Below are positions 56,746 to 64,000 of a DNA stretch of 64,000 nucleotides, one piece after another. Within the stretch, counting starts at the first letter, position 1. The number at the start of each line of letters is the position of its first letter. The notes beneath the pieces were generated by a model. That model did no database searches and was not told where the DNA came from. It was given only the letters and a program-made list of their open reading frames with translations. Made by a program: the position numbers and the translations under genes. Source of the DNA: Methylosarcina fibrata AML-C10 (GTDB lineage Bacteria > Pseudomonadota > Gammaproteobacteria > Methylococcales > Methylomonadaceae); the NCBI RefSeq assembly GCF_000372865.1, contig NZ_KB889965.1:3865786-3929785 (forward strand), read 5' to 3'.

Positions 56746-58677
56746 ATGATCGACAAGAATCCGGGAGTCCGGAATTCAGAATCCTCCGAAAGGCCGGAGC
56801 GACGCTCTTCCCGACCCCGTTATTTGGTGTGGTTTTTATTGATATTGCTGTTCTCCTGGTACTGGTACGGCATTGAGCAAACCCGGCCGCCGCTGAACCT
56901 TTCGTATACCGAATTCAAGGCCAGGGTGCGGGCCGATCAAGTGGCTGAAGCGACTTTGCGGGGCGACCAGGTCTCCGGCGTTTTGCGGGAAGATTCTTCG
57001 AAGAAACATACCGCCGCCGAAGAACGACAGCCCCCGCCTCGTTTTATCACCACACTGCCTCCGATCGACGATCCCGAGCTGATTCCCTTGCTGGAAAAAC
57101 ACGGAGTGAACGTCAGCGCCGAGTCGGAACAGGCCCGATGGTGGCAGCAGGCCTTGATCGGTCTGATTCCCTGGTTGTTCATTCTCGCTTTTTTATGGTA
57201 TTCCCCCCGCCGGATGCAGGAGAACATGACCGGCGGCGAAGGCCCGGGCGGACTCTTCGGCTTCGGTAAATCCAGGGCCAAACGTTTTCGCAGCGGAGAG
57301 TCCCGGATTACCTTCGACGACGCGGCCGGGCTGGAAAATGCCAAGCGCGACATGCGCGAGATCACCGGCTATCTGAAAGATCCCGCCCGCTACCGGAAAT
57401 TGGGTGCGTACATCCCGAAGGGCATTCTGTTGATGGGGCCGCCGGGCACCGGCAAGACCCTGATGGCCAAAGCGATGGCCGGTGAAGCCGGAGTGCCGTT
57501 CTTCAGCATCAGCGGCTCCGAATTCATTGAAATGTTCGTCGGGGTGGGCGCCTCGAGGGTGCGGGACCTGTTCGAAAGCGCAAAAAAAGAGGCGCCGGCC
57601 GTTATTTTCATCGATGAAATCGACTCGGTAGGCAGAGCGCGCGGTGCCGGCCTGGGCGGCGGCCATGACGAGCGGGAGCAGACCCTGAACCAGATACTGG
57701 GCGAAATGGACGGCTTCGATCCGCATGAAGCCGTGGTCGTTCTGGCCGCCACCAACCGTCCCGACGTGCTCGATGCCGCCCTGCTTCGGCCGGGACGCTT
57801 CGACCGCAAGATCACGCTGGATTTGCCCGATAAAAAAGCGCGCCTGCAGATTCTGAAAATTCACAGCAAAGCGGTGCCGTTGACGAGCGACGTCGACATG
57901 GAACGCTTGGCGGCGCTGACCGCGGGATTCGCCGGAGCGGATCTGGAGAACCTGGTGAACGAAGCGGCGCTGATGGCCGGCCGCGAGTATAAGGAACAGG
58001 TCGATATGGCGTTGCTGTTGAACGCACGCGACAAGGTCGTGCTCGGAGGCAAACGCGAACTGGCCATCGGCGACCGGGAAAAAAGACTGATCGCCTATCA
58101 CGAGGCGGGGCATGCCGTTGCCGCGAGCCTGCTGCCTCACGCCGATCCGCTGGACAAAGTTACCGTCATTCCCCGCGGCCGGGCCCTGGGTGCGACCGAA
58201 CAGGTTCCGGAAGAGGAGCGGCATAATCTGAGTGAAAGTTATTTGCGCGATCGCATCGGCGTGATGCTGGGCGGCCGCGTATCCGAAAAATTGATTTTTG
58301 GAGAATTCAGCTCCGGCGCCGAGAACGATCTCAAGGAAGCGACCCGCCTGGCCCGTCAAATGGTGAGCCATTGGGGCATGAGCGACAAGCTCGGCCCTCT
58401 CGCCTTCCATCGCGGCGAAGAACACGTTTTTCTGGGCCGCGAAATAGCCCAGCCCCGGGATTTCAGCGAATACACCGCGCGAATCATCGACGGCGAGATC
58501 GGCGCTTTGCTGCGCGGCATTGAAAAGGAAATCGCCGACCTGCTCAGGGACTACCGTCCGCAACTGGACGCTCTCGCCGAGGCGTTGCTGGAAAACGAAA
58601 CGCTGGAGGCTGCGGAGATTCGGGCCATCATCGAGTCGAAACCCGCCGTCGCGTACAGGAAGGCGGTGCAGGGCTGA
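56746..58677 (+). CDS. ftsH: ATP-dependent zinc metalloprotease FtsH (paralogue)
   Basis: Hexameric membrane protease, 643 residues. Two N-terminal membrane helices ([15 protein letters not shown] ~28-42; [17 protein letters not shown] ~136-152) flank a small periplasmic domain. AAA domain with Walker A GPPGTGKT (231-238), Walker [12 protein letters not shown] and [20 protein letters not shown]. Zinc motif HEAGH at 452-456. The usual housekeeping ftsH lies next to rlmE; here it does not, so this may be a second copy. Ends 1 base before the convergent DUF504 stop. Confidence 0.94.
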   Translation: MIDKNPGVRNSESSERPERRSSRPRYLVWFLLILLFSWYWYGIEQTRPPLNLSYTEFKARVRADQVAEATLRGDQVSGVLREDSSKKHTAAEERQPPPRFITTLPPIDDPELIPLLEKHGVNVSAESEQARWWQQALIGLIPWLFILAFLWYSPRRMQENMTGGEGPGGLFGFGKSRAKRFRSGESRITFDDAAGLENAKRDMREITGYLKDPARYRKLGAYIPKGILLMGPPGTGKTLMAKAMAGEAGVPFFSISGSEFIEMFVGVGASRVRDLFESAKKEAPAVIFIDEIDSVGRARGAGLGGGHDEREQTLNQILGEMDGFDPHEAVVVLAATNRPDVLDAALLRPGRFDRKITLDLPDKKARLQILKIHSKAVPLTSDVDMERLAALTAGFAGADLENLVNEAALMAGREYKEQVDMALLLNARDKVVLGGKRELAIGDREKRLIAYHEAGHAVAASLLPHADPLDKVTVIPRGRALGATEQVPEEERHNLSESYLRDRIGVMLGGRVSEKLIFGEFSSGAENDLKEATRLARQMVSHWGMSDKLGPLAFHRGEEHVFLGREIAQPRDFSEYTARIIDGEIGALLRGIEKEIADLLRDYRPQLDALAEALLENETLEAAEIRAIIESKPAVAYRKAVQG

Positions 58678-58678
58678 C

Positions 58679-58933
58679 TCAGCGTTCCCGGTGCCAGATC
58701 AGCCGGCCGTTCCGGTAAACGGCTTTGACCCGGTGGTAAGGCACGGCATGGAGCCGCCCTTCTTCATCGATCAGTTCAAACGAAAAATGATCGTTCTTCG
58801 GAAAGATCAGCTCCTTGAAAGCGACCATCAGGACCTGTTGTTCGATCCGGTCGTAATAGCCGATCCTGAAATCGTCCTTCGCCCAATCCGCATCCCAACG
58901 AATGCGGCTCAATAACGCTTGTATCGGCTGCAT
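58679..58933 (-). CDS. DUF504 (MJ1316-type RNA-end recognition) small protein
   Basis: 84 residues that match the MJ1316 fold throughout: LSRIRWDADWAKDDFRIGYYDR, FPKNDHFSFELID and the end VPYHRVKAVYRNGRLIWHR. The family is proposed to bind 2',3'-cyclic RNA ends and to work with RNA repair or 2H phosphoesterase proteins, mostly in archaea and some bacteria. No repair partner is adjacent. Convergent with ftsH. Confidence 0.85.
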   Translation of the reverse strand: MQPIQALLSRIRWDADWAKDDFRIGYYDRIEQQVLMVAFKELIFPKNDHFSFELIDEEGRLHAVPYHRVKAVYRNGRLIWHRER

Positions 58934-59221
58934 CGGCTTCGGTCAATAAATTGCAGAAAAAATGTCAGGCACGATACACAGCCGGCCTGGCGCCGGAAAA
59001 CCAATTCCAACGTTTTCGACAGTACCGGCGGTGAATCGTTCGCGAATTGCCGAAAAGCTTAAACCCGGACTATTCCTATGGGAATGATCCTGTGATAGAT
59101 TAATCCTGATTCGATTTGTCGGGCCTGGACGTCCGAAATTGCTGGATTTTTGTCATTTACCCGGCAAAAAAAAAGATGCACTGTATCGTAATTCAAAAAT
59201 ATACCAGCAAGGAGTTCGGTC

Positions 59222-60229
59222 ATGACCTACGCCAGAACAACGCCTTTAATGCAACATCGCCGCATTGCGATGGTGGTCTATCCCGACTGCGAAATCATGG
59301 ACGTGACCGGGCCGATGGATGTGTTTTGCTTCGCGAATTACGCCTTGCGCCTGTCAGGGCGGATTGCCGAAACGGAGTCGGTCTATTCGCTGTCGCTGAT
59401 CGCCGAACAGTCCGGACCGATCAGGACCGCTTCAGGAATGCGGCTCTGCGCCGATCTGGCGTATGAAGACATTCCCGAAGACACCGACACGTTGATGGTG
59501 ACCGGCGCGCCCTTTACCGTGGACTCCTGGCGCGACGAGAAACTCAAACGGTGGCTGCCGGGCATGGCGCTCAAGGTCAGGCGCGTGGTGTCGATCTGCA
59601 CCGGTGCGTTCGTATTGGCCGAATGCGGTTTGTTGAACCACCGCAAGGCCACTACCCACTGGCTTTTTTGCGAGCAAATAGCCAGCCAGTATCGGGACGT
59701 TCAGATTCTGCCCGACAAAATCTTCGTGCGCGACGGCAATGTCTATACCTCCGGCGGCGTCACCGCCGGCATCGATCTGGCGCTGAGCCTGGTCGAAGAG
59801 GACTGGGGCTGGGAAGTGGCGGCCAGCGTGGCCAGGGGCATGCTGATCTTCATGCGCCGTCCGGGCGGGCAGTCCCAATTCAGCAGCTACATCTTCAATG
59901 AAGCCAAAACCCGCAAGGATTTCCGCGAATTGCAGGCGTGGATCGTCAGCCATCCGGAAGAGGATCTCAGCGTGGAAAGTCTGGCCGGGCGCATGGCCAT
60001 GAGCCCCAGGAACTTTTCCCGCGTTTTCTGCCAGGAAATCGGCCTGACGCCGGCCAAGTTCGTCGAACGCGTGCGCCTGGAAGCGGCGCGCAACCTGATG
60101 CTGCGCTCCGACCATCCGATGGAAAGCATTGCCAGCCAGTGCGGATTCAACAACTCGGAGCAAATGCGCCGTTCGTTTCAACGGTTTTTAAATGTAACGC
60201 CTCAGGAGTATCGATCGAATTTCAAATAG
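59222..60229 (+). CDS. GlxA-family transcriptional regulator (DJ-1/PfpI plus AraC HTH)
   Basis: 335 residues. An N-terminal DJ-1/PfpI domain (RIAMVVYPDCEIMDVTGPMD, with VSICTGAFVLAE at the elbow Cys position, ~12-200) binds an unknown ligand. The C-terminal AraC domain has two HTH motifs (LSVESLAGRMAMSPRNFSRV and PMESIASQCGFNNSEQMRRS). It lies 66 bases upstream of hoxX on the same strand and may control it or be co-transcribed. CAAGGAG precedes the ATG. Confidence 0.88.
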   Translation: MTYARTTPLMQHRRIAMVVYPDCEIMDVTGPMDVFCFANYALRLSGRIAETESVYSLSLIAEQSGPIRTASGMRLCADLAYEDIPEDTDTLMVTGAPFTVDSWRDEKLKRWLPGMALKVRRVVSICTGAFVLAECGLLNHRKATTHWLFCEQIASQYRDVQILPDKIFVRDGNVYTSGGVTAGIDLALSLVEEDWGWEVAASVARGMLIFMRRPGGQSQFSSYIFNEAKTRKDFRELQAWIVSHPEEDLSVESLAGRMAMSPRNFSRVFCQEIGLTPAKFVERVRLEAARNLMLRSDHPMESIASQCGFNNSEQMRRSFQRFLNVTPQEYRSNFK

Positions 60230-60295
60230 CCGCTTCGGGCCGGGAGCCGGCAACCGTATATAAAAATCATAATAATAAAAAGGGGGGTACACTGC

Positions 60296-62089
60296 ATGCG
60301 AATTTTATTGATTTCATCCTCGTACAACGGCTTGTGCCAAAGGGCGCACGTCGAGCTGGAAGCCTTGGGACACGATATTTCGATTACGCTGGCGCTGAGC
60401 CCAGACGATATCCGAAAAGGCGTCACCTTCTTTCAGCCCGACCTGATCATCTGTCCGTTCCTGAAGGAAAAAATACCCGAAGACGTCTGGAGCAAGCACC
60501 TGTGCCTGATCATCCATCCGGGCATCAAGGGCGACCGGGGGCCTTCGTCGCTGGACTGGGCGATCCTGCACGGCGAGCAGGAATGGGGCGTGACCGTCCT
60601 GCAGGCGGTCGAAGAGATGGACGCCGGCGATATCTGGGCCGCCGAAACGTTCAAGATGCGCCCCGCCAGCAAGGCCGGCATTTACCGGCGCGAATTGACG
60701 CAGGCCGCGATCAAGGCGATGCTGCTGGCGGTCAAGCGCGTCGAATCCGGCAGCTACCGGCCCGAACCGCTCGATTATTCGAAACCGGACGTACGCGGCG
60801 AGCTCCGGCCGCTGATGAAGCAGCAGGAACGGAAGATCGACTGGGAACACGACCACGTCGCGACCATCCTGAAAAAAATCAATGCCGCCGACAGCGCGCC
60901 CGGCGTGCTCGACGTGATCGACGGCCAGGAATATTATCTTTACGGAGCGCACGAAGAAAGCCTGCTGCAGGGCTGGCAGCCGGGCGCGATCATTGCCCAT
61001 CGCCACGGCGCGATTTGCCGCGCGGCGATCGACGGCGCGGTCTGGATTTCGCACCTGAAACGTAAAAACATCGTCAAGATCCCTTTTTACAAACGTTTTC
61101 TGTCGCACGACAGGCATTTCGATTTCAAGCTGCCCGCCGCGAAGGTGCTGGGCAGCGTGCTGAAGGATACCCCCGAATCGCCGATCGATCCTTTATTCAT
61201 GGGTGCGGAACCGACCTTCAAGGAAATCTGGTACGAAGAAAAAAACCAGGTCGGTTATCTTCATTTCAATTTTCACAACGGCGCGATGTCAACTTCCCAA
61301 TGCCGGCGGCTGACCGAAGCCTATCGTCTGGCGCTGGCGAAGCCGACCAAAGTCCTCGTGCTGATGGGCGGCAGCGATTTCTGGTCGAACGGCATTCATT
61401 TGAACGCGATCGAGGCGGCCGAAAATCCGGCCAATGAGTCCTGGCGGAACATCAACGCGATCGACGATTTCGTGCTCGAAGTTCTGAATACCGAGGAAAA
61501 ACTGACCGTTTCCGCGGTCTGGGGCGGCTGCGGCGCCGGCGGCGCGATGGCGATTCTGGCCGCCGACAAGGTTTGGGCGCGCGAAGGGGTGATCTTTAAT
61601 CCGCATTATAAAACGATGGGATTGTACGGTTCCGAATACTGGACCTATTCGCTGCCGAAGCGAGTGGGGCCGGTCAAAGCGCTGGAACTGACCGAAACGC
61701 CGTTGCCGATCGGCACGAAAAAAGCCAAGGCGATCGGCTTTATCGATGACGTTTTGTCCGACCACTACGATGACTATCTGCGGCAGATTCGGCAAAAAGC
61801 CGAAGCGTTGGCGTCCGATCCCCATTATGACCGCCTGCTCGAAGAAAAGCGCCTGCTTCGGCAGAAAGACGAGCGGGTGAAGCCTTTGTCCGCCTACCGC
61901 GCCGCCGAACTGCAGAAGATGAAGATCAATTTTTCGGGCAAGTTTTACGGCGGCGAAGTCAATTATCACGAAGCGCGCTACAACTTCGTGCACAAGGTCC
62001 GCCCGAAGGAAACGGCCGCCTATCTGGCCAAGCACATGCGGCTGGACGCGGCGAAACTCAGCGAACTTCGACAACCGCTGGCTTATTGA
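60296..62089 (+). CDS. hoxX: Hydrogenase maturation protein HoxX (formyltransferase/enoyl-CoA hydratase fusion)
   Basis: 597 residues. N-terminal formyl-THF transferase-like domain (~1-260) with IHPGIKGDRGPSSLDWAIL; C-terminal crotonase-like domain (~290-560) with LMGGSDFWSNGIHLNAIEA and AVWGGCGAGGAMAILAADK. HoxX makes CO from a formyl group for the CO ligand of [NiFe] hydrogenases under air. No hydrogenase or hyp gene is in the window. AGGGGGGTACACTGC precedes the ATG. The response regulator begins 10 bases after its stop. Confidence 0.92.
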   Translation: MRILLISSSYNGLCQRAHVELEALGHDISITLALSPDDIRKGVTFFQPDLIICPFLKEKIPEDVWSKHLCLIIHPGIKGDRGPSSLDWAILHGEQEWGVTVLQAVEEMDAGDIWAAETFKMRPASKAGIYRRELTQAAIKAMLLAVKRVESGSYRPEPLDYSKPDVRGELRPLMKQQERKIDWEHDHVATILKKINAADSAPGVLDVIDGQEYYLYGAHEESLLQGWQPGAIIAHRHGAICRAAIDGAVWISHLKRKNIVKIPFYKRFLSHDRHFDFKLPAAKVLGSVLKDTPESPIDPLFMGAEPTFKEIWYEEKNQVGYLHFNFHNGAMSTSQCRRLTEAYRLALAKPTKVLVLMGGSDFWSNGIHLNAIEAAENPANESWRNINAIDDFVLEVLNTEEKLTVSAVWGGCGAGGAMAILAADKVWAREGVIFNPHYKTMGLYGSEYWTYSLPKRVGPVKALELTETPLPIGTKKAKAIGFIDDVLSDHYDDYLRQIRQKAEALASDPHYDRLLEEKRLLRQKDERVKPLSAYRAAELQKMKINFSGKFYGGEVNYHEARYNFVHKVRPKETAAYLAKHMRLDAAKLSELRQPLAY

Positions 62090-62099
62090 GGAGGCCGTC

Positions 62100-62948
62100 A
62101 TGTTCTTCAAACACTGGCCGGTGCTGTTGGTCGACGACGAGCCCGACGTGCTGGCGATTTCGCGTCTGGCGATGAAAAATTTCGAAGTCTACGGCCTGCC
62201 CCTGAAAATTTATTCCGCGGGCAGCAAGGAAGAAGCGATCCGATTGATCAAGGACGACGTCGAGGTCGGCTGCTCGCTGGCGGTCGCCATGCTCGACGTC
62301 GTGATGGAAACCGAGCGCGCCGGGCTCGAACTGTGCGACTACATCCGCAACCACCTCGGCAACAAACTGACCCAGATCTTTATCCGCACCGGCCAGCCGG
62401 GGATTGCGCCGGAGCGGGAAGTGATCGACCGTTACGACATCAACGGTTATTTCACTAAAGTCGAGGCGACCGAAGACAAGCTGTATTCGCTGATCAAAAG
62501 CAGCATTCGCCAATACCTTTCCTACGGCATGGCGCTGGCGACCGTCGAGCTGTCGAATAACCTGATCGAAGCGGCCGGGTCGCGCAGAAAGTTGCTCTAT
62601 GCGCTGTCTCCGATCGGCGGCCTCAGTCCGGAACAAGCCGAAACGCCGCGCTGGCTGATCGTCGACGGCGAGGTGCTGTTTGCCGATGAAATCGACGCGG
62701 ACCGCGGCCTGCAATTGATGGAACGCCTCCGTAACAGCGAAGGCAGGCCGATGAATCCTTCCGGAGACCGTTACGTGCTGGACGAACAGGGTTATCGTCT
62801 GATCGAAGTGGCGGGCGGGCCTGCCCGCGCGCACGTGGCGTTTTTATTCAAAAGCCGCTTCACTCCCCCCGAATTGATCGTGACCCTGATGCACGGTTTC
62901 GTCGGACAACTCGCGGTGATCTGGCGGCAGAGCCGGATGGACTGCTAG
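62100..62948 (+). CDS. Response regulator without a DNA-binding domain
   Basis: 282 residues. Receiver domain at 6-125: D12-D13 acidic pocket, phospho-acceptor Asp66 in VAMLDVVME, Thr in FIRTGQPG and Lys in GYFTKVEA. The C-terminal part (~140-282) has no known output motif. Ten bases after hoxX and followed 26 bases later by the MHYT sensor, so the three are likely one unit. TGAGGAGGCCGTC is the ribosome site. Confidence 0.85.
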   Translation: MFFKHWPVLLVDDEPDVLAISRLAMKNFEVYGLPLKIYSAGSKEEAIRLIKDDVEVGCSLAVAMLDVVMETERAGLELCDYIRNHLGNKLTQIFIRTGQPGIAPEREVIDRYDINGYFTKVEATEDKLYSLIKSSIRQYLSYGMALATVELSNNLIEAAGSRRKLLYALSPIGGLSPEQAETPRWLIVDGEVLFADEIDADRGLQLMERLRNSEGRPMNPSGDRYVLDEQGYRLIEVAGGPARAHVAFLFKSRFTPPELIVTLMHGFVGQLAVIWRQSRMDC

Positions 62949-62974
62949 TTTTTTCCAGACAACGATCAGCCGCG

Positions 62975-64000
62975 ATGAATCATTATTTCTACGACGGCAG
63001 GAATCCCGGCGACGCCCTGGAAACCCGCTACGACGCGGGACTGGTGGTGTTGTCGATTGCGATCGTGATCCTGGCGTCCTATGCGGCGCTCAGCGTCGCC
63101 GGGCGCATTCGCGCCGCCGATTCCGGCACCAAACGCCGCAGTTGGCTGCTGGCCGGATCCCTGACGATGGGCGGCGGCGTCTGGGCGATGCATTTCATCG
63201 CGATGCTGGCGTTGAAGCTGCCGATGGCCGTCAGTTACGACGTCTCGATCACGATTTTGTCGACGGTTCCCGTCGTATTCTCCAGCTACGTGATGCTGGA
63301 AGTCATCAGCCGGCCCAAAATCAGCCAGTTGATCCTGCTGGCCAGCGGTTTGATGGGACTCGGCATCGGCGCGATGCACTACATCGGCATGGCCGCGATG
63401 CAGGGTCTCTCCCGCCGCCTGATCATGATGTTCGATCCCGGGCTGGTGGCGCTCTCGGTGCTGACCGCGGTGGTGCTCTCCAGTGTCGCCCTGTCCATCG
63501 ACTTTATCGTGGAGCGCAACAAAAAGGCGCGCAGTATGCTGTGGTCGAAGATCGGCGCGGCCTTCGTGATGGGTTTTGCCGTGTCGGGGATGCACTATTC
63601 GGGCATGGCGGCGACCTATTTTTTTGCCGGCGACGCCTCGCCGGCCGTGACCCACAGTGTTTTAAACACGTCCGCGCTGGTGTTCTGGGTATCGTTCACC
63701 TCCGTGTTGATCGCCTCGCTGGCAATCTTCATCACCATCGTCGACAGCCGGATTCAGCAGGCCACGCTCGAGGAAGCGGTCAGCCGCTTTCGCATGCGCG
63801 AAGCGATCGAAAGCATACCGGACGGTTTCTGTCTGTTCGACATGGAGGACCGCCTGGTCGAGTGCAATCAGCGCTACCGCGAGATCATGAACGTCGGCGT
63901 GCCGATCGTGCCCGGCATGACCTTCGAGTCGATCATGCGCTGCGCCGCCCGGGCCGGCTTGATCCTCGACGCCGAGGACTGTGAAGAAGAATGGCTGGCC
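62975..64000 (+). CDS. MHYT-domain sensor with PAS, N-terminal part
   Basis: 342 codons to the window end, no stop reached. Seven membrane helices carry the MHYT repeats MHFIAMLAL, MHYIGMAAM and MHYSGMAAT, thought to bind copper and sense O2, CO or NO. A PAS-like domain begins near residue 275 (GFCLFDMEDRLVECNQRYRE). GGDEF/EAL or a kinase module usually follows and would be beyond the edge. Downstream of the response regulator. In a copper-dependent methanotroph the sensor type is notable. Confidence 0.88.
   Translation, partial: MNHYFYDGRNPGDALETRYDAGLVVLSIAIVILASYAALSVAGRIRAADSGTKRRSWLLAGSLTMGGGVWAMHFIAMLALKLPMAVSYDVSITILSTVPVVFSSYVMLEVISRPKISQLILLASGLMGLGIGAMHYIGMAAMQGLSRRLIMMFDPGLVALSVLTAVVLSSVALSIDFIVERNKKARSMLWSKIGAAFVMGFAVSGMHYSGMAATYFFAGDASPAVTHSVLNTSALVFWVSFTSVLIASLAIFITIVDSRIQQATLEEAVSRFRMREAIESIPDGFCLFDMEDRLVECNQRYREIMNVGVPIVPGMTFESIMRCAARAGLILDAEDCEEEWLA

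Overview
The window comes from a gammaproteobacterial (type I, Methylococcales-like) aerobic methanotroph. The direct evidence is a complete particulate methane monooxygenase operon pmoCAB (14946-17910) with its copper-site residues, and a complete pqqABCDE operon (24062-27363) for the cofactor of methanol dehydrogenase. The bamA-skp-fabZ-lpxA-rnhB cluster and the MetA, GroESL and AcnB types fit a gammaproteobacterium. I cannot name the species from sequence alone.

Layout. 1-2.3 kb: tail of an outer-membrane barrel gene and a membrane diguanylate cyclase. 2.7-3.7 kb: a lower-GC class I terpene cyclase with all catalytic motifs. 3.7-8.5 kb (minus): rnhB, lpxA, fabZ, skp and bamA, without the lpxD and lpxB usually interleaved. 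8.6-11.2 kb: the EF-P module efp/epmA, divergent from epmB. 11.4-13.9 kb: a membrane protein fused to a spermidine-synthase-like domain, and rof. 14.8-18.0 kb: pmoCAB with a strong sigma70 promoter, a pmoC-pmoA intercistronic hairpin and a rho-independent terminator. 18-20.6 kb: an AT-rich patch with a decayed IS630-type transposase, a YgjP-like metallopeptidase and a possible gene remnant. 20.6-23.5 kb: groESL under a promoter overlapped by a perfect CIRCE operator, divergent from moeB. 24-29.2 kb: pqqABCDE, then a TPR/2-oxoglutarate oxygenase. 29.2-37.3 kb: housekeeping and conserved genes (ubiX, pip, HerA-like ATPase, metA, guanine deaminase, purM). 38.2-43.7 kb: an accessory block with a secreted subtilase facing a minus-strand set of chlorite-dismutase-like protein, metallophosphoesterase and CHAT caspase-like protease. 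43.9-48.7 kb: Mut7-C RNase-like protein, esterase, GFA protein, hyi/glxR, Hpt protein and a zinc-ribbon protein. 48.8-53.8 kb: isocitrate dehydrogenase, acnB and zapE. 54.1-58.9 kb: GH15 glucoamylase-like enzyme, an FtsH paralogue and a DUF504 protein. 59.2-64 kb: GlxA-type regulator, HoxX, an output-less response regulator and the start of an MHYT-PAS sensor cut by the window edge.

How the parts work together. pMMO oxidises methane to methanol, and PQQ serves the methanol dehydrogenase, whose genes are not in the window. The GFA, Hyi and GlxR proteins may touch C1 and C2/C3 intermediates. AcnB and isocitrate dehydrogenase are consecutive TCA steps placed in tandem. HoxX implies aerobic [NiFe]-hydrogenase maturation, but no hydrogenase subunit is present here.

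The best candidate for an undescribed system is the tightly coupled metallophosphoesterase-CHAT protease pair (one base between the genes) with an intact His-Cys dyad, a chlorite-dismutase-like gene upstream and a convergent subtilase beside it. Its role is inference only. No tRNA, rRNA or CRISPR array was seen.
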